Part shown: one piece after another, positions 1-11,459 of the stretch | How the letters are laid out: each line of letters opens with the position of its first letter | How positions within the stretch are numbered: the first letter of the stretch is position 1 | Assembly (NCBI RefSeq): GCF_963678635.1 | Contig: NC_087063.1 | Location: forward strand, 1,344,287-1,408,286 | Source of the DNA: Symsagittifera roscoffensis | Taxonomy: Eukaryota > Xenacoelomorpha > Acoela > Convolutidae | Direction: 5' to 3' | Length of the DNA: 64,000 nt | Position numbers and translations under genes: made by a program | Notes under the pieces: generated by a model | Database searches by the model: none | Seen by the model: only the letters and a program-made list of their open reading frames with translations | What the model was told of the DNA's origin: nothing

Positions 1-1242
1 TGATGGTTTCAGCAAACAAATATGTTTAAGAGAACTATAAAAAGGCCAAGTCTCTAAAAGTAAATTTCTCTCCAAACTTGGGTATACATGTATGTTACTG
101 CATGAACATAACAAAGTCATCATGTTCAAAAAAAGGGTCAGTTGGTTGTCGTGGAGCCACTATTGAGAAGGCCTGTGAGAAAAATGAAGCAAATTACAGA
201 TTCTATGCACACAACGCATGTTGGGCAGGCTGAAAAAAAATAACGAAAATGTAGAAAAACATTAGCTTTCAAAATACTTGAAATTTTGATTCAGAAAAGC
301 TCTTTCTAGACGTTTTTGTCAATTATTCTAGCACTCTTCGTCAGAGGTTGTGAGCCGCAGAGGGAGACCCGACGCGTGACCAATCAGTGGTCTAGAAAAA
401 TTGCTAAAATTAGCTTCTCATATGTCCAGTCACCATTGGGAGAAAAAATTGTGTAGTTTGTGAATTTTAAGAGGATTCCGCAACAGTGTGAAAAAAAATA
501 ATTTTTGTGGAATCCGTAACACTGTCCTTAATTCTTTAAACTTTTTTGCTGTTTTCAAATCTATGAAACAAATAGTTAACACATTGTATCGCTCACAATT
601 GGTCCAAAAACGGACGAATGTGCGGAACCCACAACAAAGTTTGCACAGTTCAGAAACCAAAATCAAATATGAAATGAAACCCACAAACATGTAAAAAATA
701 TATATCTTTGGTGTAAAAAAATTCCCCGTCTTGGTATCAGCAATTGAAAGCAATTGAAAGCGAGAATCAGTAATTGCAAGCCCCAAATTATGACTGGACT
801 CCAAAGTTTTCCCCCAAGATCGTATACCAGCAAAAAATTGCAAAAAGCAAATTGGGGAAAAAGTTAGCCTTCAACATCGAACATTTCAATCATGATAATT
901 TTATGGTTTTTAATGTTTTTTTTCTAACCAAAAACTTATATATACCGCCTAAGAGGCAGTCGGAACATTCTGGGATTTGCACTGATGTAGAAGCAGTCTT
1001 GGTTTTAATTTTGCTGACACTGACAATAAAGTTTTGTTATGTAAAGTTATCGAATAATTTGACTTAAGCTTGATATCTCAGGCAGCACGTTGTCAGCAAA
1101 AACACCACCGAAAATATCTGAGTTTAGAGCCTTTGTTTATTCTAAGAAAAACAGTCTGTCACAGGCAGAAAAGTCGGACAATTGGTTTGGATTTTGTAAA
1201 TTTATGAGATCTTGGTAGGAAATCCCAAACGAAAGCTTTCAC
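1..1242. other. no gene recognised
   Basis: AT-rich sequence upstream of the first transporter gene. Short open frames occur on both strands, but none has recognisable domains, good splice contexts or biased composition. I see no feature here that I can support. Confidence 0.6.
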
Positions 1243-1567
1243 CAACTTTCATCGTACATTTTGCTAAGTCTGAACTAAATCTCTGACGCTGGCGATTCTG
1301 AATTGTTTAAGTTAAGCAAGCTGCGAAGACACATATTTTAGCCAGTTTTAAGTAATGACCTAAGCATTGATAAAAAGAACTTAACGTAAGATTAAAATGC
1401 AGATATCCAACATGTCTTTTTTTATGAAATTTTTTTTTTTCAATGCTTAGGTCATTACTTAAAACTGACTAAAATAAGTGTCTTCGAAGCATGCTGAACT
1501 TAAACAATTCAGAATCGCCAGCGTCAGATATTTAGTTCAGCCTCAGCAAACTGTACGATAAAAGTTG
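1243..1567. repeat. large inverted repeat (127-nt arms, 71-nt loop)
   Basis: The arm at 1243-1369 is repeated in reverse complement at 1441-1567 with roughly 90 percent identity by eye. The shared core includes GACGCTGGCGATTCTGAATT. The loop (1370-1440) is AT-rich. It could be a fold-back or MITE-like element or a hairpin-forming remnant. No coding potential and no clear target-site duplication were found. It ends about 200 bp before the first codon of the spliced transporter gene. Confidence 0.85.
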
Positions 1568-1762
1568 TCCTCATAAAATCAAAGAAACTCATAAAATAAA
1601 AGAAAGAATTTTGACTTCTCATCTGTAAATAATAAAGTTTTCAAATTACCATAAAGCAACAAGGCGTATTAAAAGCGTACACGTTTTCTATAAAAAATTT
1701 CAATCATCTCACAAACACGTTTTTTTTTCTCGTGGATTCAGACGATTTGTGAAGTACTCCGG

Positions 1763-2012
1763 ATGCGAGGAGAACCACAACCATTCACAGATTTGGAGGG
1801 AGCTGCTACTTTATCGAAAGACATGACAGCAACAGACTGCTCGGATGAAACTGAGCCTTTGAATGGTGCGAAAAAGAGGGATAGCAATGAACAAGATTTG
1901 TCTCTTGCCAGAAGGATAGCAGTTATTGCAGTTGTGGCTATTTTGGCTGCGTTTGAGGGCGTCTGCATGTCACTCCCCGGCCCCTTCTTTCCCCCAGAGG
2001 CCAAAAAACACG
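1763..2012 (+). CDS. SLC18B1: SLC18B1-like exon 1
   Basis: Residues 1-83: hydrophilic cytosolic N-terminus, TM1 and the FFPPEAKKH loop. It ends in phase 1 before the donor GTAACA at 2013. Coding probably starts at the ATG at 1763; the frame is open a little further upstream, past an AG at 1739-1740. Confidence 0.78.
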
Positions 2013-5000
2013 GTAACAGACTTGAAACGCCAGAAAGCCCGGTTTGACCATCCTACAAAAATTCATCTATCTTAGAACCCCCTACAAGATTTGTAGGAAA
2101 AGTCTCCTATCTTACAACTTGTTTCTCACAAAATTTTGAAAGGTGATTTTTCAAAATAATTGAAAGTATATCAAAATAAATGAAACGCTCCTAATTAATT
2201 ATTAGTGATTTGATTTTTTCCTCCCACAACTCTTACAACTTTTCTTTAAATAATTCCAAATAGTTTTATGACTTCGCAAATGCTGCTGAAAACTGTACCT
2301 GCATCGGGAAAAAAATTGTTTTAATTAAACTAGGAAGAAATGTTTTCTAGGAAATTTTACTTATCAGAAAAATTCTAAGATAAGAATTCTTTCCTACAAA
2401 TATAAAAAAAATTGAATAATGAGTATTTATTGCCTCGAAATTTATGGGGAGAATCAAAGACCAGTGAAGTAAAATTTTTTTGCTCTGTTTTTTTTTCATT
2501 AGGGGCCAGTTTTCGTTTCAACTTCCAAAGGATTTAAATTTGCAGGAAGTTTTCAAGGGAAAAATTGCATATATTTTTTCTATACAATCAAGCCACAATC
2601 TGATCAAATACCCTTTCTGACCTTACTGTCGGCATTTTAAACCCTAAGCTAACCAATGAAATGAAAAGCTTTTGCTGAAAAAAAGCTGCTAGGTTAGTAC
2701 GGCTTTTTAAAGTTGACATTCCACCGTTACCTGCTCGAGCAAAATTTTTTTAAAAAATTGGGCTGATTGAGATATATGCAGCACATTATAATAAAATTAT
2801 CCTAAACTGATGAAATCCTGGATTTTTAAAACCATGTTATATCAATATTTATTCTTTCTCGATGGTCCTCGATAACTTTTGTAAAAAAAATGTTAACAGA
2901 AATTGTCGTTCCGGCAAACGAATTGTTTTTATTTTGGATTCAGTGGGCGTTTTTGAGTTTGACATGTTTGCAAGTGCTTCAGATGTAGGGCTGCGTTTGG
3001 ATAGACGGTTGTTTTTTACAGTTTTTGTGGTTGCCCAGAAAAAAAAAACAAATCATAATACCAGGCTAGAAAAAACTGGTTACACTAATTGTAATGCTCA
3101 CTGCGCTATACTCTAAAATAATTTTTTTTCCATTTTGTGTACTCCAAAATTAGAGTTTATTAGATAGCTTTTTCATCAAAATTTGTGTCATAGTTAAGGA
3201 AATTTGTTAACGAAGCTCTCAATTAATAATTTTTTCCGACCAGTGATTTTCGACAATTTTTTTCCTACCTGATAGAGCTCATAAACCACAATTATTTTGA
3301 GAGCTGATTTGTAACAAATTTGCTAATAAATTGTGAAATTATCTCTTGAAACAAACCGTTATTCGTGAAAAAAAAAACTTTTTTTTTCGGAAAATTGGTT
3401 TATCTTAAGATCTTTTCATGTTATGAATGAAAACTGTTGTTTTTTCAATTTTGAACTCCATGAGAAAGTCAAATATCAGAAAAAAGTTTTTGTTTTGTAA
3501 TTGATGGTCAATTTTTGCTATTTAAGAAAGCTTGTATTAATAGTGAGCTATTATGACAATTGTGCGCAAAACTGTTAAATCTCCGGAACTTAAAATGCAT
3601 TAGAAAGCATACAGATACAAAAAAATTTTTTGAAATTTCAGATGTACCTCATAAACATTTTTTTTCTTCAAAAAATATTGTCCTGTAGTTTTTTTGACAG
3701 TTTGTGAGCAATTATTTAATTTAACAGGAAAATTTTTTTATACAACTAGGTGTAAGCATAATAGAGTACTGTTTTTGCAGTGTATGGTTTTGTCTCGATT
3801 TTGTTAGTTTGTATTTTTTTGTTAAAAAATGTTTTTGTTTTCTAAAAATTGGTTCCCTGTTATGACAGTTCTGCTTAAAATATTGTATGCTTTCTTCAAT
3901 CATCTGTAATTTAGCATGAATTACCAGGTGTCAAGGTTGTGATTTATGCGTTTTGGCTAATTTTTTTTTAACTGCTGCTTTTTGTCGATCATTTTTTGGT
4001 TTTTCATGAATTTTTGAAAATATTTGACTTTTTCAAAAACACACTCAAACCAGTAAATTTTTTCTGTATAAGCTGGTTTGCTCAAGTTTTTTTGGACAAA
4101 AACTATGATTATTGGTTAAAAAAACGGATTTTGATTTTTGACTGTTTGAATCTTTTTGATTTTTCGAGAACTAAACTCCCATGTATGAATCTTTGGATTC
4201 AATGGAGAGAACGCAATTTGGAAAACTCCCATGTATTAGCGGATCTGCCTTTGTTTTTTACACAAAACGCTATGATTCTCGCGAAACTCAGTTTTTTTAA
4301 AATTGTTTGACCATTTTTTGGAAAGTGGAAAGTTTCTGACTATACTCGATAACTACTCTCCTAAATCTGAGAATTTGTGTCCAATGGAAAGAACGGGTTG
4401 TGGGAAGCTCCCCTGCATAATCAACCACGCACACTTTTCACACAAAAGTTAACGGCCTTCAAAAAACTCATTTTGCTCCAGCGAAATAACGGTTTGTGTA
4501 CATTTCTGCACAAGTGGTTGTGACCAAAATTCCTTACACAAAAGGCGATGATTCTCGGAAAAGTCAAATTTTCGATTGATTAACTGTTTCTTGGAAACTT
4601 TTCAAGTTTTCTCGATAACTACCCTCCTAAATCTTAAATTTTAGGTTCAATGGGTATTATGGGTTGTGGCAAGCTCCCCTGCATAACTAAACACGCACAG
4701 TTAGCTTATAAAATAGTTTACGACTTTCGAAAAAATCAATTTTAGGTTTTATACAGTTTTGTTTACTTTGTTTGATTTTCCTCAAACAGTACCAACCCAA
4801 ATCTGAGTCTTAGCGCTCGAACGAAATAACTTGTTGTTTGAACCATTTCTGCACAAGCGGCTAGGTCCAAGAAACTCTGCAAAAAGCTATGACTCTTGGA
4901 ACAGTCAACTTTTTGATTGAAAGGCCCTTTAATAGAAGTTTTTTGAAGTTTCCTAAACAAATCCGAGAACACCTAATCAAAGCTAAGATGAAGGGTTCAA

Positions 5001-8000
5001 TCGAACAAACCGGCTACTAGCACTTTTATTGCAAAAGCGATAACTATTTTTTTTCAAAGACAATTATAATTCCACTTTTTCAAAAATCTTCACTCTTCTG
5101 ACCTATTTTGTGAGAAACAACTAAGTTATTGGGTATAATCCGATTCAATATAACCAGCCCTCCATCCCCCCGCATCAGTATAACCAGCTCCAACAATGTC
5201 AAGCTACCTTCATCTTTAGCTGGCCGTCTACTTATGTTTTATCGAGGCAAACGAAAAATACAGTTCTCTTTTATTTTTCATTTTTTGAGACATCTTATGT
5301 CTTTTATCTTTTGTATGTTTTTATTGTATTGCAAATGGTACGAAGCTCCGATTTGCTTTTGTGTTGTAAAAACTTTTATCTATTGTTAAATTGGTCGGGT
5401 TGAGCGGGAAATGTGGTACTGTGCCAGTATTAATCTTGATGAATAATGTTATGTAAATATGTATTATATGTTATATTTGGGGCCTACGAAATTAGACGAT
5501 AAGCAAATTAGACGGATGCTACAAAAACGAAATCAGACAATTTTTTTTACAGATTGGCATTTTAGACGAAAATACTATGAAAAGGAAAGAGCGAATAAAA
5601 TTTTTTCTTAAGAGTCAAGTTTCACAAATACAAAAAGAACGTAAGATGACAATACCAATCAAAACAATTACTTTAAATGAATATAAAATGTCAAATCCGA
5701 AAATTACAGGAGAGTTTTGGTAGATTTGGTTGAAATATTTTATATTTTGAATCTTCTCTTACGATTCATTTCCAAGATCCTCAAAACTTTCTGTTCGTAG
5801 TACTTTTTGTAAAGTTTTGAGCACATCATTTCTGTATTTGCGCTTCCTACTTCAAATAAGTTCAAAAAACGTCTCCGGAGAGAGAGCTCAGAAAATCAAT
5901 TTACGGGAATTCACGACGAATCTAAAGCCATGAAAATTTATAGGAAAGTCGCTAACTTGCGTTTTTCTTATGAGCCAACGCATGTTTTAAAGTCTGTTTT
6001 TTAAGGTTTTTAGGTTAGCATGTGTTTTAAGGTTTGACCCAGTCTCAAATCGGAATCGTAGCCGGATCACTGGACGTATCTTGTCTCTTCTTCTCATTCC
6101 TGGTCGGAAGTTTAACTACTCCTACAAACACCAAATTCGTCTCAATATCTGGAACTCTGCTTTGTTCCGCTACCATCTCCACTTTTGGACTCCTCAATTT
6201 CGTTTCTGGACCTGGAGTTTATTTCACACTTTGCATCTTCGCCAGAGCTCTTAACGGTTTTGGTGTTGCAATGACGTATGCTATGTTCATACCCATATCT
6301 TTGAGGTGCTTTCCGGAACTAGCTGGTCTAATCCAGGGTTGGAATTTTTTAAATCAGGTTATTTTATAGTTAATGCCAAATTGTTGGCAATATCCTTTTC
6401 GGTCAACGAATCTGAACGACAGATAGTCACTTCTTGTCACTTCTTATTTTGAATCCAGAAATCTGTTATTTAAACGCAACACCAAAAACTTTATGAGCGC
6501 AATGTTTGAGCGAGCGATTTTATAGGGGATAATGGCTAACGTAAGGGAAAAGGTTTAGGCGCAAGTCATGAAGGTGAGAGAAGCTTTTTTTAAGACAAGG
6601 AGGGGCAATACCAGGAGGGGAAGTGCAAGGCAGTGCAAGGTTGGGCAGCACAAGGTAAGGCAGGACAGCATTAGGCAAGGCAGGGCAGCGTAAAGCAAGG
6701 GAGCACAAGGCAAGGCAGCACAAGACAAAGCAGAGCAAAGTAAGGCAGCGTACGGCAAAGCAGGACAGTGCATGACAAGACAAGACAGGGCAGCACAACG
6801 CAAGGAGGGGCGGGGTAGCGCAAGGTAAGGAGGCGCAGGGCAGCGTAAGGAAAAACAGGCAGCGTAATACAAGGCAAGGTAGAGCAGGGTAGCGCAAAGC
6901 AAGGCAGGTTAGGGCAAAGCTAGAAGGGGTAGCAAGGCTGGGCACCGCGCGGCGAAAATGGGCAGAGCAAAGCAAGGTAAAGGCACTGATATTTTAGAAG
7001 CTTTTTCTATACAAAGTCTGGGAAAAATTTTTTTATATAAAAGCCAGATGACGATGCAATTTGTCTAGTAATTTTGAGAAACATTCCAAAGATTACGTCT
7101 CAAATTGTTTTTTAACCTCAATTTTGGACCACTGATTGCTTGTTAACGGGGCTGTAATTTAAGGTGGCCTATATACGGCGAAAAAGTAATTTTTTGGAAC
7201 TTCGTAGTATAAAAGATTTTGACGGTTTTACGAATCTTTCGAAACTTCTATAAACTTCAAAAAACAATTCGAAATTTAATATTACTAAAAAATTTTGTAG
7301 CTGTGGTTGATTGATAATGAGGATGTAGTTCAGGGGTGCAAATCAAAATCTCATTTTTTTTCGAGAAGCGGGATGCTTAGAAGACAAAAACGGCCTAAGG
7401 AATCTCAATTTTTTAAAAGTTAAAGAAGAAAAATTTGTTATTTTTTAGTTTTTCTTCAAATTTTCTTCAAAAGTGGGACCGAAAATGCATGATGCTGGCT
7501 AGAGTTTGCTTGGCCTATTCTAGCGGGCAAACTCTCCATGACAAGCGCGCCAACTTTTTTTGGTCTTATAAGTTTAAAAGATATAGATTTTTTTGTTACT
7601 TTTCCTAATAGCGAGAAACATACTAAATTAATTACGGTAGGCCTTTGTGGGTCATGGTCAGTAGCCTTACCAAAAATGTTTCAGTAGCCTGCCCAAAAGC
7701 CATCAAGCCATGAAAACAATCTGAATCTCTTCAAATTTTTGTCATAAGCTTGAAAACAAGGTAAGCTTTCCGAAAAGATTCAAACTATGAAAGCGAATTG
7801 AGTTGCTCAGTAGCTCACTTAGAAAATGTTCCTCTAAATGATCCATGTTATGGCTCAACTAAATTTTCTTTTCTTCTTGTTTTGCTCAATCCGTTCAGTG
7901 AAATAACTGATATATTTGCGACTCGATCCAAGGATGGAAACAAGTTAAAATTTTTCGAAATTTTTTTTGATCATGATCATAAATAGGCTAAAAGACTCGA

Positions 8001-10895
8001 GCTAATTTTTCAATTAACTCAAATATCCTAGTGCTTGGATGGCTTGCTTTGAAAAACTTCAAAGTTTTTGACAATCAATTTCTGGTTCTGACTTTCAAAG
8101 TTCAATCGCTTGCTGCTGCGAAACGCTTCAAAATGATGAAACTCAATTCACTTTGAAATAATTCTAAAGGTTCAACGCTTGACTAGCTTGCCATGAATAA
8201 GTTTTCGAACGCTTGACTAGCTTGCCTAACCAGTTTAAGCTGGAAAGTGTTTGAATTATTTCAAACAATCTTTGTTTGAATGAGCAGCTTGACTCGAAAG
8301 AATGCACTCGAAAGAATGCACGATTAAATGCACGATTAAAGATATGGAATATTTTGCGAGCAGATTGGTCAATGGAAACGGGCTTGCCTCAAATTTTTTC
8401 CTTTTTTCCGATATAGTTCGCGCTATAATATATTTTTAAACAAAATCAGAAACTTCACTGCTTAAATGGCAGGCTTATAAAATTTGTTTTCTTTTCGCCA
8501 GGAGTTTTTCGAAAATTGTTTTTGCCACGAGTTTTTCGAAAATTGTTTTCGCCACGTGTTTCTTGCTCTGGATAAGTTTTGAATTCTTTCGATGAAATTC
8601 ATCGTAAGAAAAAGGAAAAGTTTTCAATTTTTCAAAAGGTATCATTCGACTGGCTTGCCTAGAAAAATTTTGCGAACTTGTTTAAGCTGGAACGTGTTTG
8701 AATTATTTCAAACACTCTTTGTTTGAGTGAGTTGCTCGACTCGAAAAACCTAAAGTTTTGCAAAACGATTAAAGATATGGAATATTTTGCGAGCCGATTG
8801 GTCAATGGAAACGGGCCTGCTTCAAATTTTATCACGTTTTCCGATATAGTTCGCGCTATAATATATTTCCAAACAAAATCAGAAACTTCACTGCTTAAAT
8901 GGCAGGCTTATAAAATTTGTTTTTTTTTCGCCTCGAGTTTTTCGAAAATTGTTTTCGCCACGAGTTTTTTGCTGTGGATAAGTTTTGAATTCTTTCGATG
9001 AAATTCATCGTAATAAAAAGGAAAAGTTTTCAAAGTTTCAAAAGGTATCATTCAGCTGGCTTGCCTAGAAAAATTTTGCCAACCTGTTTAAGCTGGAACG
9101 TGTTTGAATTATTTCAAACACTCTTTGTTTGAATCAGTAGCTTGACTCGAAAAACCTAAAGTTTTTCTAAACGATTAAAGATATGGAATATTTTGCGAGC
9201 CGATTGGTCAATGGAAACGGGCCTGCTAATTAATGTTTCTTTCCGAACAATTTGGCATTCATCACAAAGTCGTCGCAAAAATCTAGTTTTAAAAAATTCC
9301 AGAACAACACCTTTTTAGCTGCGTCCTAAAACATCAGTGGGTCGAATCTTTTTAAAAGTAAGCCGATATAACAATGTTTATCTTGGCTGTTAGACGTACC
9401 GTTTGCAGCTTAACTTGTAACCTGATGTTTAGTAATGAAGGAAAGCCATGGAAAGTAGATTAATGAAATTTTCCACGAAATCCCAGATGAACATATTTCA
9501 TACATCGACGGATGAAAATCTTCCAGTAAAGGTTTTCAAAGGTACACGACGTTTGAAACTTTTTAATCGAATAAAAAACTTGTATACGTTTTTAACCAAC
9601 CCTGGTCTATTAACAGGCATAATTCAGACTTGTTTTTGTACCGGAATGTTTTCGGGACCCATAATCGGGAGCGCACTCGTGCCTTTCGGCGGGTATAGTG
9701 CGCCATTTTTAGTTGCAGGTGGATTAGAGGCTCTCTTCTCGTGCATAGCTATACTCATTTTCCCACCTGCAGCTAAAAGCTACAGCCCAACGAATCATCC
9801 CAACGAATCTGAACATTATCTGAAGTTTTTTGTCACCTTTTCAACTATGAGTGTTGTGATACCCTCGTTGGTCGTGTTTCTTATGTCTGGTTTCCGAGAT
9901 GCCGCGTATTCTCTTCATTTCCACGAGGCCATCGGAATCGACTTGGGAAGCATGGGATACGTATTCGCGTCTAATGCACTTGCGGCTACAATCACAGGTA
10001 GAAAACTATTTCATTCTCAGTTTTTAAGCGTATATGAGTGTATGTGTTTACTTGCATTAACTAATTCACTCAGACAATCTTACTCTCTAATAATAAACTC
10101 TAAAAACTAAGTCCACAGTGTTGCCGTCTGAATTTAAACCACAATCGGTACTTCAAATGTGAAATTATTCAACTATTTTTCTCGCAAAAGATTGTGCTTG
10201 AAAATTATCAGATTGCAAAAACATTGTGCCCTTTGTATCTTGAGCGTAATCTGAATTCGCGTCGCATCCGCTAACTAATTGAACGTATGCATCCAATAAT
10301 TTTTTGAAACGATTCAAAAATGAGGAAAACTACTCGTTTCTTTAAAAAAATATATTTTAACTGTTAAGTAAGCGCGATTTTTCCCCCCAAAATAGGTCAC
10401 TGTTCAAAGTATTTATTTGCAGGTGCAACAGTTGGTGTATTAGTGAACCAGGGCTACGGAGTTTTTGTCCTGATTTGTTCCCAAATACTGACACCAGTCA
10501 CAGCATTCGTAATGTTCTTACCATACTTAGTGCCTCAATTGGAAACAAAAGCTTGGGCGGTGATTCTGCTAGTAGTGAACGGAATCTCCATCGATGGTGT
10601 CATTAACCCTTTTTACCTCATCATGCAAAATGAAGCTGTAAGGCGGGGGTCTGGAAGTTTGGAACAAGTGCGAACATTTGCATCGAGTAGTTTTAGTGTG
10701 GTCATGTCTTCTGGGAGGATACTGGGCTCTGTTATCTTCGGCGGATTCTTTAACGAGCATTTGGGATACTATTTCACCTGTCTAATTTACGCTGTTATTG
10801 CGTTACTCACATTAGCATGGCATGTGATATTCTTAGCAAGAGTTGGTTTATTGCGCCGAGCTTATTACCCAACAAGCCTAGAGATCACAAAATAA
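1763..10895 (+). CDS. SLC18B1: MFS transporter, SLC18B1-like (4 exons, 469 aa)
   Basis: Join 1763-2012, 6032-6337, 9617-9997, 10423-10895. All joins are GT-AG in phase 1 and give 469 codons plus TAA, close to the usual length of SLC18B1 (about 456 aa). Residues 50-78 hold the first membrane segment followed by GPFFPPEAKKHGLTQ, the typical loop after TM1 in this family. Later come a Gly/Pro-rich TM5 region (GMFSGPIIGSALVPFGGY) and six more hydrophobic segments after a central loop near residue 240. Human SLC18B1 is reported as a vesicular polyamine transporter, so an organellar proton-coupled antiporter is likely; the substrate here is inference. A polypyrimidine tract and AG at 1725-1740 suggest that the first listed exon is itself preceded by an intron and a 5' exon. 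The intronless paralogues at 15-22 kb are relatives. Confidence 0.82.
2013..6031 (+). other. intron 1 of the SLC18B1-like gene
   Basis: A 4-kb AT-rich intron with no supported gene. It contains degenerate repeats (4150-4990). Around 5490-5575 the motif AATTAGACG and variants recur several times, probably the end of an unidentified repeat element. Confidence 0.7.
4150..4990. repeat. degenerate tandem-like repeats
   Basis: Similar blocks recur with uneven spacing. CGATAACTACTCTCCTAAAT at 4347 matches CGATAACTACCCTCCTAAAT at 4613. GGGAAGCTCCCCTGCATAAT near 4400 matches GGCAAGCTCCCCTGCATAAC near 4668. A weaker block lies near 4170 and another near 4785. These are diverged repeats of about 170-270 bp without coding potential. 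Confidence 0.6.
6032..6337 (+). CDS. SLC18B1: SLC18B1-like exon 2
   Basis: Acceptor TTTTAAG before 6032. The exon runs from TQSQIGIVAG through TM2-TM4 (GFGVAMTYAMFIPISLRCF) to PELAGLIQ. It ends in phase 1 at the donor GTTGGA. The alternative donor at 6358 is phase 0 and would break the reading frame into exon 3. Confidence 0.78.
6369..6500 (+). mobile_element. TA-target MITE, partial copy
   Basis: It begins with TA then GTTAATGCCAAATTGTTGGC, the same terminal repeat as the complete copies at 23599-23810 and 27166-27380. The interior resembles the 27-kb copy for roughly 100 bp, then similarity fades. No matching right end lies nearby; a weak right-end-like sequence occurs near 9245-9265. Confidence 0.55.
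6590..6985. repeat. low-complexity GCAAGG/GGCAGC-type repeat
   Basis: About 390 bp of irregular 5-10-mers built from AAGGCA, GCAAG and GGCAGC, with very few T or C-rich stretches on the + strand. Minus-strand frames stay open only because of this composition (Leu/Cys/Ala/Pro-rich) and are not genes. Confidence 0.85.
8195..9226. repeat. long-period tandem repeat, about 2.6 units of 406-433 bp
   Basis: The anchor AAAGATATGGAATATTTTGC occurs at 8338, 8771 and 9177. Each anchor is preceded by a TTTAAGCTGG...AATTATTTCAAACA block and, in the two complete units, followed by TTCGCGCTATAATATATTT and the small palindrome TTCGATGAAATTCATCG. Units differ by scattered substitutions and short indels. It lies in intron 2 of the transporter gene, and the one open frame across it (8723-9001) has no family resemblance. 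Confidence 0.85.
9617..9997 (+). CDS. SLC18B1: SLC18B1-like exon 3
   Basis: Acceptor ATTAACAG before 9617. The split Gly codon at the join (G|GC) restores LIQ-G-IIQTCFCTGMFSGPIIG, as expected for TM5 of this family. The exon covers TM5-TM8 and ends in phase 1 with donor GTAGAA at 9998. Confidence 0.8.
10423..10895 (+). CDS. SLC18B1: SLC18B1-like exon 4 (C-terminus)
   Basis: Acceptor TATTTGCAG before 10423. It begins ATVGVLVNQGYGV and continues through four membrane segments with GISIDGVINPFYLIMQ and SSGRILGSVIFGGF. The stop is TAA at 10893-10895. AATAAA overlaps the stop region and occurs again at 10943. Confidence 0.82.
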
Positions 10896-10942
10896 AAGTA
10901 TGAAAATTTTTGGCTTTTTTCCAGATCTTCTGAATATTACAA

Positions 10943-10948
10943 AATAAA
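10943..10948 (+). promoter_or_regulatory. candidate polyadenylation signal AATAAA
   Basis: Canonical hexamer 48 bp after the stop codon of the SLC18B1-like gene. In such an AT-rich background the match alone is weak; the position is what supports it. Confidence 0.4.
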
Positions 10949-11441
10949 TAAGTTCTGTTGCTTTTTGCGCAATTGGAAAAGAGCCAAATATTTTTTACAT
11001 TTAGTCATAGAACTTACAATTGTTTTTCAAGTTTTGTAGAAAGTGAGACAAAATGTGTCGTTTTTATTAGATAAATTTAACGATGAAAGTTTACTAAACC
11101 ATCTGAAAATTATCGATATCCTGAGCGCAGATTTGAAATTCTATGAGGGCTTGAAAATGGCTGTTTTGGCCAAATTTGGATAATATATCGTGCTTATAGA
11201 TACGTTTTAGACGCTAAGAAAATCCTTTTCAAAATAAACGTTTTTAGAAAAATCTAAAAATCAGTCTCAGATTTTAAAAAGAAAGACAGAAAGAAAGAGA
11301 AAGGAAGAAAAAAGAAAGTTCTCCAAGTTGTATACAAGATCAACAAACATTTAGGAAGAAACAAAATGAATGAGGATAGACGAAGACTACATAAAAAATC
11401 ACTTAAAGTCTGGCCCTAAGTGTAGATGTTGGGGCAGAAGT

Positions 11442-11459
11442 GGGGGGGGGGGGGGGGGG
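11442..11459 (+). repeat. poly-G run (18 G)
   Basis: Uninterrupted run of 18 G. Other long G or C runs in the window belong to MITE ends; this one has no visible element around it. The length may be uncertain in the assembly. Confidence 0.9.

Noticed and set aside
1738-2004. Minus-strand open frame over transporter exon 1
   Set aside because: Antisense shadow of a well supported coding exon.
4000-5000. CRISPR-like spaced repeats
   Set aside because: Repeat units are long, diverged and unevenly spaced, and the context is a eukaryotic intron.
6520-6975. Three overlapping minus-strand open frames rich in Leu, Cys, Ala and Pro
   Set aside because: They lie wholly in the low-complexity repeat and are open in all three frames because of composition.
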